A DNA stretch of 59,681 nucleotides. Origin: Geminicoccaceae bacterium (GTDB taxonomy: Bacteria; Pseudomonadota; Alphaproteobacteria; Geminicoccales; Geminicoccaceae). Both the position numbers and the translations under genes were made by a program. Location of the stretch: the NCBI GenBank assembly GCA_028285265.1, contig JANQPX010000044.1, forward strand, positions 1 to 59,681. The letters are read 5' to 3'. This document shows, piece by piece, positions 34,348 to 43,887 of the stretch (position 1 is its first letter; each line of letters opens with the position of its first letter). The notes beneath the pieces are model-generated. The model saw only the letters and a program-made list of their open reading frames with translations. It did not search any database and had not been told where the DNA came from.

Positions 34348-34995
34348 CGCGGTAGCAAATCGAACGGGCCGGGATGGCTGACCTCCCTCACGGGAATACA
34401 AGCTTCGTTCGAAGCGGAACGATGCTATGATCGCGGACCAGGCCGTCATCGTCTGGCGCATAGATCAAATTCGGTGATCCGGCGGGCTAGACGAAGGATA
34501 CTTGCTTGCCGGATCGATGGCTACGACGCCATCATCAAGGGTAGTTCGGTCCGACACAAGCGTGCCCAGGGCGGCCGCGGTCGTGCAGCCTTTCTTTCTG
34601 ATACGCGCGGCGCAGGAGGCTGAGTAGAGGCACCTCCGACGGAGCGAAGTCGTCATCGAACGTTTGTACGAACGTCATCTTCCCTCCGCAGAAAGACTCC
34701 GAAGGCCGCCCGGCAAAGTTCCTTTCGTCTGTACAGATCATCAGATGCCGTACGCTTATATCCCACGCTGCTTAATGTCGTCGTTGCGGGCAAAAAGCAT
34801 CGAAGCGTCGCTGCATTGGACGACACATGCCCGAGCTGATACGACTTACTCACTGTCAGTTGGGCTTTTTGCGCTATGCATGAGCAACCGCTGACCTGTT
34901 GTTGGCCTCCCAAGTCGCATAACCTATCTTCGACTTGCCAAGAGCCTATCGACCCGTGCCGGCAGTAAAGCTATTCCATTAGCGAGGCTAAATCT
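34348..34995. other. Intergenic stretch with a possibly broken small gene
   Basis: The only coding-like signal is the minus-strand locus at 34465-34678 (listed separately). No repeat or terminator seen. Confidence 0.4.
34465..34678 (-). pseudogene. Possible frameshifted small gene
   Basis: A minus-strand ATG at 34678 has a very good GGAGGG 5 bases upstream and reads MTFVQTFDDDFAPSEVPLL for 47 codons. Near its middle a second frame continues coding-like to 34465, ending DDGVVAIDPASKYPSSSP. The strong start signal argues for a gene; the switch of frame suggests decay or a sequencing error. No family recognised. Confidence 0.3.
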
Positions 34996-35463
34996 TTGGA
35001 CCAACATGCACATATTCGTCCTGTCCAGCGGCAGGACCTCTCCCAAATCAAACACATCGCCGACGCGACAGAGCTGTTTCCTCCCGACATGTTGGACGAC
35101 ATGATTGCGGGTTACCTTGATGGATCGAAACCAGATATTTGGTTCATCTATTCTCTCGAAGGCAAAGCCATTTCATTCGGATTTTGCGAGCCGGAACGGA
35201 TGACCGAGGGCACCTGGAATCTCTTAGCCATTGGTGTCGATCCAGAACATCAGGGCAAGGGGATCGGCGCCGATATGATGACCTATCTCGAGAATCGACT
35301 CGCTAGTGCGGGCGAACGAATCTTGCTTGTGGAGACAATGGGGGTTCCAGCCTTTGAGCGAACACGAGCGTTCTACCGAAAACAGGGTTATGTCGAGGAG
35401 GCTCGCATCCGTGAATTTTACGAGGCTGGTGCTGACAAAGTCGTCTTTTGGAAGCAGCTATAA
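34996..35463 (+). CDS. GNAT-family N-acetyltransferase
   Basis: This 155-residue acetyltransferase has the acetyl-CoA loop GVDPEHQGKGIGADMM (about 76-91, Q/R-x-x-G-x-G/A) and a C-terminal FYRKQGYVEEARI strand. The start is a TTG at 34996 with GAGG 8 bases before it; an internal ATG would cut the fold. The acceptor substrate cannot be predicted. It stands alone. Confidence 0.88.
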   Translation: MDQHAHIRPVQRQDLSQIKHIADATELFPPDMLDDMIAGYLDGSKPDIWFIYSLEGKAISFGFCEPERMTEGTWNLLAIGVDPEHQGKGIGADMMTYLENRLASAGERILLVETMGVPAFERTRAFYRKQGYVEEARIREFYEAGADKVVFWKQL

Positions 35464-35677
35464 GAACGATCGCGGTGGGCAGATCCCCTCTGCACCACCG
35501 CCAACCGTTGCATGATCGATCAATGACATCGTAGCGCCATTATCGTTGATGTCCCTAAGCGCCCATCATTGTGCTGCCGGGCAAGGTGTGAAGGCTTCTC
35601 TCGTAACTGCCGACATTACTCGAACGTTGTACCTCGGCCGGGCTCTGGCCATCGGATGCATCTGTCCCCGGACCGCT

Positions 35678-36220
35678 TCAGGCTTCGTCAGTCGCTGCTC
35701 TCAGCAGATCACCAAGGTCCAAAGGTCTCGTGACCATGGCAAGGCTGCCGTCATCCGTCCGTGGCCAGAGATGCCGGGGACGGTCGTAATATAGCTCAAG
35801 TCCATTGTCATCGGGGTCGCGTAGATACAGCGCTTCACTAACACCGTGATCACTCGCCCCATCAAGGGCAATCCCTGCCTTGCGAACTCGTTGCAGTGCA
35901 TCTGCTAGGGCTCGACGATCGGGATAGAGCAAAGCGACATGGAAGAGGCCGGTACTGTTGGTAGGTGGCGGCGTCCCCTCTCGGCTTTGCCAGGTGTTGA
36001 GAGCGATGTGATGATGATAACCTCCGGCTGACAGAAACGCGGCGTCCTCACCATATCGCTGCATCACCTCGAGACCGAGAATCTCACAGTAAAAGGCAAC
36101 AGACCTCTCGAGATCAGCGACTTTCAGATGCACATGGCCTATTCGAACACGGGGGTCGATCACCTTGTTATCCCTATCGGGTCGGGCGTCCTGAACCGTC
36201 GAGGCGTCGTCATTCGTCAT
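35678..36220 (-). CDS. VOC-family (catechol-dioxygenase-like) protein
   Basis: This 180-residue protein has two beta-alpha-beta-beta-beta units, with candidate metal ligands H31 (VHLKV), H70-H71 (YHHHIALN) and E142 (GLELYYDRP). This is the layout of extradiol dioxygenase/glyoxalase relatives. AAGGA sits 6 bases before the ATG at 36220, inside the longer frame from 36235. It lies 25 bases after the DoxX gene and divergent from a LysR regulator, a common arrangement for quinone or electrophile-responsive operons. The substrate is unknown. Confidence 0.87.
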   Translation of the reverse strand: MTNDDASTVQDARPDRDNKVIDPRVRIGHVHLKVADLERSVAFYCEILGLEVMQRYGEDAAFLSAGGYHHHIALNTWQSREGTPPPTNSTGLFHVALLYPDRRALADALQRVRKAGIALDGASDHGVSEALYLRDPDDNGLELYYDRPRHLWPRTDDGSLAMVTRPLDLGDLLRAATDEA

Positions 36221-36245
36221 GAGCGTTCCTTGCATGATCCTCTCC

Positions 36246-36668
36246 TCAAGCTACCGCTAACTTGACGCGACGTGCAACGAGTTGGTTGAGACTGTAAGCA
36301 CCATCACCCAGCAGGGCTTGAACCATCAACGTCAATGTCCAAAATGCGGGAAACTCCCAACCTCCATTGGCATTCGAGAACAACCAGCCATTACCGGCAT
36401 GAGTCATCGTGGCGCCAATCAGGATCGGAATCATCGCTGTCGCAACGTAACGCGTTCCAATGCCAGCAATCAAAGCGAGCCCTCCCAAGACCTCGGCGGT
36501 GATCACGATATAAGCAAGGGCTCCCGGATAACCGAGCTGTTCGAAGAAACCGACGGTACCCGGGATCGTAAAGACGAAGATCTTTAAAAACCCATGTGCC
36601 AACGCCATGACGCCGAGGCCGACGCGCAGAACCAGGGCGGCATAGTCATGGTGAGATGTTGTAGCCAT
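36246..36668 (-). CDS. DoxX-family membrane protein
   Basis: This 140-residue, four-span membrane protein has the family's first-span signature LRVGLGVMALAHGFLKI and later GGLALIAGIGTR. DoxX relatives are linked to quinone- or thiosulphate-type redox chemistry. AGGAGG precedes the ATG. It is the first gene of a two-gene operon with the VOC protein and is divergent from the LysR gene, its likely regulator. Confidence 0.9.
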   Translation of the reverse strand: MATTSHHDYAALVLRVGLGVMALAHGFLKIFVFTIPGTVGFFEQLGYPGALAYIVITAEVLGGLALIAGIGTRYVATAMIPILIGATMTHAGNGWLFSNANGGWEFPAFWTLTLMVQALLGDGAYSLNQLVARRVKLAVA

Positions 36669-36801
36669 TGTGATCCTCCTATTGTCCCGGCGGATCGGTC
36701 ATTGTCCGCCACAAGTGATTGACAAGGACAAGGTATTGTCGCACTGAGAAAAAATAATCTCCTGCAAACGAAACTTATTATCCCGAAAAACGGAACAATC
36801 G

Positions 36802-37710
36802 ATGGACAAGCTTCGTGCTCTTTCCGTGTTCGCCACCGTGGTGGAGCGGGGGAGCTTTACCGCCGCTGCGGATTATCTCGGACTTTCGCGCACCGCTGCA
36901 TCGCGCTTGATCATGGACTTGGAGGCCGAACTCGGTGCGACCCTCCTCAATCGTACAACAAGGCGGCTCAGCTTGACGCAAGTCGGTGAAGCCTACGCTG
37001 ACCATGCGCGCCGAATTCTTGATCAAATCGAACATGCGGACCGAGAAGCGAGCGCACAAACCTCGCAGCCTCGTGGTCGCCTGCGCGTTACCGCGCCCAT
37101 GTCCTTTGGCGTCCGCCATCTGGCGCCCCGCCTGAAAGACTATATGGCTGATTTCCCCGAGATGCAGATCGATCTGGTATTGAACGATCGAATGGTCGAT
37201 CTAACCGATGAGGGCTTTGATCTCGCGATCCGAATAGGTCGTCTTAGCGATTCGGCACTGATCGCCAAAAAACTTGCGGCTTGCCGTATGATCCTTTGTG
37301 CAGCCCCTGTTTATCTCGAGCTTCGGGGAACGCCAAAGACGGTTTCAGAGCTCACCAACCACGTGACACTGGGTTATCCCTATTGGTCCGGACGTGACGC
37401 CTGGACCTTCGAGGCCCCCGACGGGACCACCAATCGTGTTCCCGTCAGAAATCAGCTTTGGAGCAATAATGGCGATGCTCTCCTCAACGCAGCGATCAGC
37501 GGGCTTGGAATCATTCTTCAGCCTGACTTCATCGTCTATGAGGCGCTCAAGCGCGGTGATCTAGTTGAACTCTTCCGCGACCATCACGCCGCTCTTGTCG
37601 ACATTCATGCCCTTTACGCTTCTAGAAGCTTCATGCCGGTTCGGATTCGATCTTTCATTGATTTCCTTGCGGATAGCTTCACCAAGGACATCCCCTGGGA
37701 AACCATTTAG
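36802..37710 (+). CDS. LysR-family transcriptional regulator
   Basis: This 302-residue regulator has an N-terminal winged helix (about 1-60: LRALSVFATVVERGSFTAAADYLGLSRTAASRLIMDLE) and a periplasmic-binding-like effector domain from about 90. The 133-base divergent region to doxX is AT-rich and has no single perfect dyad. Control of the DoxX-VOC operon is inferred from position. Confidence 0.93.
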   Translation: MDKLRALSVFATVVERGSFTAAADYLGLSRTAASRLIMDLEAELGATLLNRTTRRLSLTQVGEAYADHARRILDQIEHADREASAQTSQPRGRLRVTAPMSFGVRHLAPRLKDYMADFPEMQIDLVLNDRMVDLTDEGFDLAIRIGRLSDSALIAKKLAACRMILCAAPVYLELRGTPKTVSELTNHVTLGYPYWSGRDAWTFEAPDGTTNRVPVRNQLWSNNGDALLNAAISGLGIILQPDFIVYEALKRGDLVELFRDHHAALVDIHALYASRSFMPVRIRSFIDFLADSFTKDIPWETI

Positions 37711-37913
37711 ATTTGGGCAAAAGCCGCTGGATCGCGTTGGCATTCTGAGTTTATCGTCGCATACAAGGTTTGACTTGAGCAAACCTGATCGACTTGCCAA
37801 AGACATGGACTACGTCGGAAATGGTTCGACATCGTGTCGAACAATCAAGCTGCCGATAGGCATCGGTGCACCCCGATCTGAACGGCATACTTGGGATCAA
37901 TGAGGAGTGCCTG

Positions 37914-38750
37914 ATGGGAAAGATCGCTCTTGTCACCGGAGCCAATCAAGGTTTGGGCTTGGCCCTCGTTCGTGGCCTCGCATCCGCGCTTGGGTCAGAC
38001 GATGTCATCTATCTTGCAGTGCGCGATCTCGCGAATGGCCAGGCGGCCATCGAGAGCCTCGGATCGACCTCGGCTCAGCTCAGACTTGAGCGGGTGGATG
38101 TCACCGACGAAAACACCATCAGCAACCTCGCCGACATGCTGCGCGACCGTCACAACGGGATCGACATCGTTGCCTCTAATGCGGCAGCGCGCATCACGAA
38201 GGATCACTCTCAGGCCGACCAAGTGCGGGCGTTTGTCGAAACGAACAACCACGGGTCCCGGCGCCTTTTGGATGCTTTGATGCCTCTCTTACAACCGGGC
38301 GCTCGTTACGCCATCATTGCAAGTTCCTTTGGACGCTTGTCGAACCTACCTTCGCATCTTCAGCCGTTGTTTGATACGGAGCGGCTGGCACTTGACGATA
38401 TTGAGACTTCGATGGACGCCTATGTCGCTGCCATGGAAAATGGAACCGCTGCACAAGAGGGCTGGCCGGACTGGATCAATATCCCCTCGAAGATTGGCCA
38501 GGTCGCAACCGCTCGGATCGCTGCGAGATTAATCAGGGAGACAGGGCCCGACGACGTTCTGATCAACGCTGTCTGCCCCGGCCTCATTGATACAGCCGCC
38601 TCACGGCCATGGTTTGACGATATGTCCAATGCCCAGACCCCCGATCAGGCCGCTCGTGCCGTCATCGACTTCTTAATGAGCCCGAAAATCCCCGACGCAG
38701 CCCATGGTGAGCTCATTCGATTCGGCAATGTCTTGCCATGGAATGAGTGA
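37914..38750 (+). CDS. SDR-family protein with Asn in place of the catalytic Tyr
   Basis: This 278-residue Rossmann-fold protein of the carbonyl-reductase-like SDR group has TGANQGLG at 8-15 and SNAA near 88-91, which are intact. The active-site Y-x-x-x-K reads N189-I-P-S-K193, so Tyr is lost and the usual proton transfer may be impaired. GAGGAG precedes the ATG at 37914; the longer frame from 37866 has no start signal. It is downstream of the LysR gene on the same strand, about 200 bases away. Confidence 0.85.
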   Translation: MGKIALVTGANQGLGLALVRGLASALGSDDVIYLAVRDLANGQAAIESLGSTSAQLRLERVDVTDENTISNLADMLRDRHNGIDIVASNAAARITKDHSQADQVRAFVETNNHGSRRLLDALMPLLQPGARYAIIASSFGRLSNLPSHLQPLFDTERLALDDIETSMDAYVAAMENGTAAQEGWPDWINIPSKIGQVATARIAARLIRETGPDDVLINAVCPGLIDTAASRPWFDDMSNAQTPDQAARAVIDFLMSPKIPDAAHGELIRFGNVLPWNE

Positions 38751-39095
38751 CAGGTTTTGAACAGCATGACTGTTGTCATCACGTAAGATGTCGTTTCTCG
38801 CCAACGCCGTCCCGCCAGTCGTGACTGACCGACTAGAGACGGCCCCCTCGAAGGTCGGTGATCGCATCGATGACCTCAAAACCATGGGGACGAGGCATGA
38901 TCGACACACCCTCGTCACGTCACCAACAGAAGCTGCGGCCGAGACAGAGGGGATGGAGCGTGGCGGCTTGCATCACGGCGCGGCGGAGCGGCACATTGAG
39001 GTTGCCCAGGCTGTTGCAATGACTGTTAAACAGGTCGCTATTATGAGCACGATCATCATTGAATGGCACGTCAAGTCCTGGGATGAAAGCCTGCC
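38751..39095. other. Convergent intergenic stretch, no gene called
   Basis: Frames on both strands cross this stretch without start signals. A 21-codon minus-strand peptide starting at about 38900 looks coding but is too short to support. Confidence 0.35.
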
Positions 39096-40085
39096 TTATT
39101 GACCTCGCCGAACAAGCCTTGGCGAAGATATCATCAGAGCGACGCCAGCAAGCGTGATCAAGGCTCCAACCAATTCCAGTGGCCGCACGGTCTCCCCAAG
39201 AACCATCCATCCCAAAAACAAGGCGATGACCGGTCCGACATAGAAAAAGCTGTTTGCGACTTGGGGCGAAACCCGCGGAAGAATCCATACGAAAGCGCTG
39301 TAACCAAGCAGCGAACCGATGATGATCAGATAAGCTAGGGCGGCCCAAGCATCGACTGAAACCGATGAAGCTACGAAGGCATCCCATTCGCCGCTGACGG
39401 CACTCATGATGAGAAGAATTATACTCGCCGGCAGCATTTGCAGAACCGTGGCGACCAGAGCACTTTCCGGCCGTCTCATGGTCGTTGCATGGTGCATACC
39501 GGCTCCCCAGGCGAGCGTTCCAGCGAGAATCAAGCCTACCCCCTTGGCCGTGCCTGGTATGGCTAGGCTCGGCGCGATAAGCAGCAACAGTCCACCAAAT
39601 CCAAGAAGAAGGCCCGCCATAGCCTGGTTCCCTGGTCGAGCCCCAGCCAAGATCCAAGCAATCATGGCGGTCATCAAGGGCGCTGTTGCCGCCAGAAGAG
39701 CAGCATAGCCAGCACCAACATACTGAACGCCTGCAACAATCAAACCTTGCCCGAGCGCTAAGAACAAGAAACCGGACAAGCAAGCATCTCGATATGGCCG
39801 CAAGTCAAAACGCGGCAACGATACTCGCATCACCAATAAAGCGAGCAAGAGCAAGAGACCCGCGATGCCGACCCTTAACGACATCATCAAAAAGGGTGGT
39901 ATCGCGCCGACGGCAATCTTGAAGCCAAGAAAGTTAGCGCCTGCCGTCAGCCAAGTGATCGCCACGGCGAGTTGTAAACCGGCCGGGGACTGGGTGCTGG
40001 CGGAGAGCAGGCGCAGGTTCTTTATCTCCACGTCGCGTTCAACATCAGCTCTCGGGCACTGTATCGTGGACAAAGACGCTGGCAC
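39096..40085 (-). CDS. EamA/DMT-family exporter
   Basis: This protein of up to 329 residues has about ten membrane spans in two EamA repeats; TWLTAGANFLGFK opens the first. The RPLELVGALITLAGVAL segment closes the second. The N-terminal 30 residues are polar and the start at a GTG (40085) is uncertain; a later GTG near 40031 fits the family better. The exported substrate is unknown. It is convergent with the SDR gene. Confidence 0.88.
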   Translation of the reverse strand: MPASLSTIQCPRADVERDVEIKNLRLLSASTQSPAGLQLAVAITWLTAGANFLGFKIAVGAIPPFLMMSLRVGIAGLLLLLALLVMRVSLPRFDLRPYRDACLSGFLFLALGQGLIVAGVQYVGAGYAALLAATAPLMTAMIAWILAGARPGNQAMAGLLLGFGGLLLLIAPSLAIPGTAKGVGLILAGTLAWGAGMHHATTMRRPESALVATVLQMLPASIILLIMSAVSGEWDAFVASSVSVDAWAALAYLIIIGSLLGYSAFVWILPRVSPQVANSFFYVGPVIALFLGWMVLGETVRPLELVGALITLAGVALMISSPRLVRRGQ

Positions 40086-40556
40086 GCTTGGCCGTCACGG
40101 TGAAGGACATTGACGTCACACGCCCACCTCCATCCTATTGCTCGAAGTTGTGATCATTGACGCCCTAAACTTCCCAAAGGAGGTTGCCAGCATTCTCTGG
40201 CGGTGCACCCGGTTCCATTCGATTCCAAGCGTAACCATGAGACAGCATGACAGCGGTGTTGGGGCCCGTGAAGGTGACACGGTGTTCCTACGTCGGTGGA
40301 AGCTGGTCTTAGTCGGCTTTAAATTGTTCGCTCAGCCGTCGATGAATGCATCCGCTGGGATCAACGCAGGCTCGCCACCGACCAACGACGTGAAGTCGAC
40401 GGTGATGTCGTCTGCAAAGAGCGAACGTTCGAGACAGGCTTAATTGCCATGCACCCATTGTCTCGTCATTGGAGGTCTATCCGATGCTCGCGTAGGACGC
40501 CATTTTTGAGCAACTGAAGTGGCTCCATATCTCTCCCGTCCTCGCTACGTGATCGC
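40086..40556. other. Intergenic stretch, no gene seen
   Basis: A plus-strand frame at 40138-40443 has a TTG-type start without ribosome binding site or motifs. No terminator or repeat recognised. Confidence 0.4.
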
Positions 40557-41426
40557 TCAATGCTGCTTACCCAGGCTTTGAGCTCGATTGAGACTTAGGT
40601 GATAGTCATCCAATCGGTCTCTTAAGAATGAATAGTTGTGGCGAGCGGCAGCGATCCGACTTTTTCTCAAAATGATCTGCACCAAGTCTTCTTGGTGCTC
40701 CGAAAAGATCAAAGGCTCTTGGGCTTGGTCGACCCAAGGTGTGCAGCAGATTGACCTTCCGTAGGACTCTCCTGCACGGTTCAGGCTCAAAAAGTAGACT
40801 TGGTTTTCGATGGCCCGACTGATCGCAAACGCATGCCAGCTATAAAATGACTCATCACGGAAGTAGGCGCTGGGGTGGAGGATGACGTCGACTCGATGAT
40901 CGATGACCAGCGTTCGGCTGAGCTCAGGTAATCGTATGTCATAGCAAATGATCGGGGCCAACCTGAACCCGTGGATGTCGACGACAAAAAGCCCCTCGCC
41001 TCTTTTGAAGTATTCCTTCTCCATGGCGGCGCCATATTGTGCGAGATGAAGCTTGTCATAGTACCCCAAGAGTTGCCCCCTCTGATCTACGGCGGCAACT
41101 GTTATGCGATAGCCGTCGTCAGATCGCCTGGGAAAGCTATAAGCGATATGGGTCTCATGCTCACGTGCGACCGCCGACCACATCTGAAAGGACGGACCAT
41201 CGATCGCCTCGGCCAAGAGATCCAAGCGGTCGAAGCTATCCCTTGAGTAGTCGATGCTCGCGAGCTCAGGCAGCAGGACTAGGTCATTGGCGGTCCGCAT
41301 GAGCTCACGACGGACTTTACCGCAAAGCGTCTCCAAGTGTCGGTCACGATCGGCAACACTGGACGTTTCGGGAACCAAGATCTGGCAGGCCAAGACGCGA
41401 AGTTCGCCCCGATTATCCATCGACAT
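40557..41426 (-). CDS. Carbon-nitrogen hydrolase (nitrilase superfamily)
   Basis: This 289-residue enzyme has the complete triad: E54 (LLPELA), K125 (YYDKLHL) and C161 (IICYDIRLPE). It should hydrolyse an amide or carbamoyl compound in the cytoplasm. It contrasts with the homologue at 23217-24203, which has lost these residues. It follows two small genes on the same strand with short gaps (about 80 and 40 bases) and may form a three-gene operon. The substrate is unassigned. Confidence 0.9.
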   Translation of the reverse strand: MSMDNRGELRVLACQILVPETSSVADRDRHLETLCGKVRRELMRTANDLVLLPELASIDYSRDSFDRLDLLAEAIDGPSFQMWSAVAREHETHIAYSFPRRSDDGYRITVAAVDQRGQLLGYYDKLHLAQYGAAMEKEYFKRGEGLFVVDIHGFRLAPIICYDIRLPELSRTLVIDHRVDVILHPSAYFRDESFYSWHAFAISRAIENQVYFLSLNRAGESYGRSICCTPWVDQAQEPLIFSEHQEDLVQIILRKSRIAAARHNYSFLRDRLDDYHLSLNRAQSLGKQH

Positions 41427-41505
41427 GGCATGAACACCTCATTTTGCGCCGTACCCAAACGATGGTTGGCACAGCACCGGGCGTCGATTTCGTTGCTCGA
41501 GATGA

Positions 41506-41850
41506 TCATCGCTGACCGATGTCGTGCCAAACGTCATCGTAGAAGAAAAAGCTGGCTCTCTGCACGAGACGGTTCATCGCAACGTGCAAACTGTGGAGGG
41601 GTTCGTCACCCGATTCGACATAGAACCAGCAACGCTCTGCCTGTGCCCGGTCAACAAATTCCATGGCGATGTAGAATTCCGTTCTAGGCGGGCGTGAATC
41701 ATAGCCGGCATGGGGTTGATGTTTCATGAATCGGGCTGACGTAACTAAGCGTTCTTCTTTCAAGTGTTCATGAAAGGCCTGAAATGCGGATCTGAAGTCC
41801 GCCACGCTTACACCAGACCTAAGATCGAACAGTCCATGTAGCACGATCAT
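41506..41850 (-). CDS. Small ferredoxin-fold-like protein, possibly DUF6614
   Basis: This 114-residue protein of alternating strands and helices contains FMKHQPHAGYDSRPPRTEFYIAMEF and RAQAERCWFYVE segments. I associate these with a small family of unknown function (possibly DUF6614) having a dimeric alpha/beta-barrel look. It lies between the PTP-like and nitrilase genes on the same strand. No catalytic residues can be named. Confidence 0.65.
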   Translation of the reverse strand: MIVLHGLFDLRSGVSVADFRSAFQAFHEHLKEERLVTSARFMKHQPHAGYDSRPPRTEFYIAMEFVDRAQAERCWFYVESGDEPLHSLHVAMNRLVQRASFFFYDDVWHDIGQR

Positions 41851-41891
41851 GGTTAAATGCCCGCCTAAGACAGGAAGTTACGTGGCGCGCA

Positions 41892-42371
41892 TCAGTAATC
41901 CTCGCCGGCATAACGGTTTGGCTGACCGACCGCATTCAGATTACCAATGAATTCGGCCCAATCATCCCCCGGTCTCCAAATACTATCCATCAGCGCGTGG
42001 GCTTCGGTTTCGGGCATACCACGGCCAGTCTTGGCATAGCGGTAAAAGAAGGCGCTAACGCGGGCATTATAGATGCAATGCACATGGATTTGTGTGTCCG
42101 GGTGGCTCTCTATCGCGGTACAGAACTTCTCAAAATCTTGATCCGTTGGACGGTCGAACTCTACGGGGATGTAAATGTACTCCATGCCAAGCGCCTCGAC
42201 CGAACCCGCTTCATCCTCGAGCGCCCCCTTGTTGTGATGGGGTCCAAGATTGATGACGTGGGTCACGCCAAGCTCTTTGATGTCGGCAAGTTGTGCTTCG
42301 GTTGGCTGGCCAGATAATGTGATTTTATCGTCCAGTCGTCGCCAATTTAGAATTTCCGGTAAATCGCGCAT
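41892..42371 (-). CDS. PTP-like phosphatase-fold protein
   Basis: This 159-residue protein opens like beta-lactamase-hydrolase/dual-specificity phosphatase domains (LDDKITLSGQPTEAQLADIKELGVTHVINL). Its loop is H98-C99-IYNA-R104-V-S-A: C-x4-R, as in the family branch with HCAANMRVSAF, rather than the C-x5-R of typical phosphatases. Phosphatase activity is therefore uncertain. AGGAAGGGGAGG precedes the ATG. It is the first gene of the probable operon with the next two. Confidence 0.82.
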   Translation of the reverse strand: MRDLPEILNWRRLDDKITLSGQPTEAQLADIKELGVTHVINLGPHHNKGALEDEAGSVEALGMEYIYIPVEFDRPTDQDFEKFCTAIESHPDTQIHVHCIYNARVSAFFYRYAKTGRGMPETEAHALMDSIWRPGDDWAEFIGNLNAVGQPNRYAGEDY

Positions 42372-42386
42372 CGCGCCCTCCCCTTC

Positions 42387-42641
42387 CTAAGCGTGCAAAT
42401 GCGCGCATTCTGTATGTGCCTTGGTAAAACGCTTGGTGGATGCCGGATTCCTCAAGAGATGCCGTTCAGGACGGATCGGACGTTCCACAAGATTCCCACC
42501 GCAATTGGGGCAAGTGTTGCCAAACCTAGTCTCGGCGCATTCCGCGCAAAACGTGCACTCAAACGTACACATTCTGGCGTCCGTCGCTGATGGCGGCAGG
42601 TCTTTATCACAACATTCACAATTGGGTTTGAGTGCCAACAT
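42387..42641 (-). CDS. DUF1272 zinc-binding protein
   Basis: This 84-residue protein is full of metal-type cysteines: C-E-C-C near 9-12, then CTFECTFCAECA and CPNCGG, ending in a basic RPERHLLRNPAS tail. These mark DUF1272, a small predicted zinc protein of unknown role. AAGGAG precedes the ATG at 42641; the longer frame from 42776 overlaps the divergent GlxA start and is rejected. Confidence 0.88.
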   Translation of the reverse strand: MLALKPNCECCDKDLPPSATDARMCTFECTFCAECAETRFGNTCPNCGGNLVERPIRPERHLLRNPASTKRFTKAHTECAHLHA

Positions 42642-42690
42642 GTGGGTCTCTCCTTTCTGTAATCCATAGACTAACAGCATAAGAACTGGC

Positions 42691-43707
42691 ATGAATGACA
42701 ACATGACCTCATTTTCTGCCAAATCGCAGCACGCCGATAATGCCCCCAGACTGGTGGTTTTTGTCGTGTACCCCAATATCGTTCTTCTCGATCTTGTCGG
42801 TCCGCTTCAGGTCTTTTCCCATGCTCCGGATTTGGATACGGGCTCGAATGGATATCGCTGCGCGGTCACGTCATTTGCTGGTGACATGGTGTCAACAAAC
42901 ACCATCGTCTCAATCCCAAGTGAGCCGATGGCCCGTTACCTAAATCGGCAAATTCATACCCTTGTGGTGGTCGGTGGTGACGGCGCCAACACGGCCATGC
43001 ATGACACGACGCTTGTGCAGAGAATTGCGAAACTTGCGTCCAAAGCCCAGCGCGTCTGTACGGTTTGTTCAGGCGCCTTGGTTCTTGCGGCAACAGGAAT
43101 GCTCAACGGGCGACGAGCCGTCACGCACTGGGAAGATTGCAAAACTCTCGCGGACGGTTTCCCAGACGTCCAGGTCGAAATCGACCCCATTTACATCAAG
43201 GATGGCCATATCTGGACGTCGGCGGGAATTACTGCCGGAATCGACATGGCCTTGGCGATCGTTACCGAAGACTTAGGCCGCCCCTCTGCACTCCAAGTCG
43301 CAAGGTCGATGGTTACCCATATGGTGCGCTCCGGTGGGCAGTCTCAGTTCAGCCCGATTCTGGGCCGTCAGTCACAGGACACAAACGGGCGTTTCGACGC
43401 CCTTCATCAGTGGATGACCAATAACGTTCATCTGGATCTTCGGGTCGAAGTCCTGGCCGATCGTATGAATATGAGCGCCCGCAACTTCTCGAGGCTATAT
43501 TCCAAGCAGATGGGATTGACGCCTGCAAAGGCAGTAGAGGCCATCCGCACTGAAACCGCGCGCGACCTGTTAGAGACAACAGATCTCGGCATGAAGCAAG
43601 TTGCCCTCGTGTGTGGCTTTAACGATGAGGAACGCATGCGCCGCGCCTTCATGCGACTGTTGAGTGTTTCACCATCCGACTATAGGCAAAGTTTCAATGC
43701 ACCTTAG
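42691..43707 (+). CDS. GlxA-type regulator (DJ-1/PfpI domain plus AraC HTH)
   Basis: This 338-residue protein has residues about 20-200 forming a DJ-1/PfpI-like domain with the nucleophile elbow VCSGALVLAATGML. Residues about 235-335 form an AraC-type double helix-turn-helix (VEVLADRMNMSARNFSRLY and MKQVALVCGFNDEERMRRAF). The amidotransferase-like domain probably senses a small molecule and need not be an enzyme. It is divergent from the DUF1272 gene, 49 bases apart. Confidence 0.93.
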   Translation: MNDNMTSFSAKSQHADNAPRLVVFVVYPNIVLLDLVGPLQVFSHAPDLDTGSNGYRCAVTSFAGDMVSTNTIVSIPSEPMARYLNRQIHTLVVVGGDGANTAMHDTTLVQRIAKLASKAQRVCTVCSGALVLAATGMLNGRRAVTHWEDCKTLADGFPDVQVEIDPIYIKDGHIWTSAGITAGIDMALAIVTEDLGRPSALQVARSMVTHMVRSGGQSQFSPILGRQSQDTNGRFDALHQWMTNNVHLDLRVEVLADRMNMSARNFSRLYSKQMGLTPAKAVEAIRTETARDLLETTDLGMKQVALVCGFNDEERMRRAFMRLLSVSPSDYRQSFNAP

Positions 43708-43887
43708 ATCGGCTTCGTGGAACGATTCCTGAAAGCAAGACCGAGTTGTTCGACACTGAGCATCGGACCTAACGAATTGGATCAGATGACTCGTTTTTGC
43801 GGATGGAGAGTGCTTTGATCCTCCACCCAGCTGGAGACCAACCTCGGTATTCAAGCCAACGTCAATCGCCACATCGGAGTTAGATAT

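Noticed and set aside
38673..39102. Several ORFs in the convergent stretch after the SDR gene
   Set aside because: Mutually overlapping, without ribosome binding sites, and unlike known proteins.
38920..39783. 287-codon minus-strand ORF overlapping the DMT exporter
   Set aside because: It is an out-of-frame shadow of the transporter, rich in Cys, Trp and Arg.
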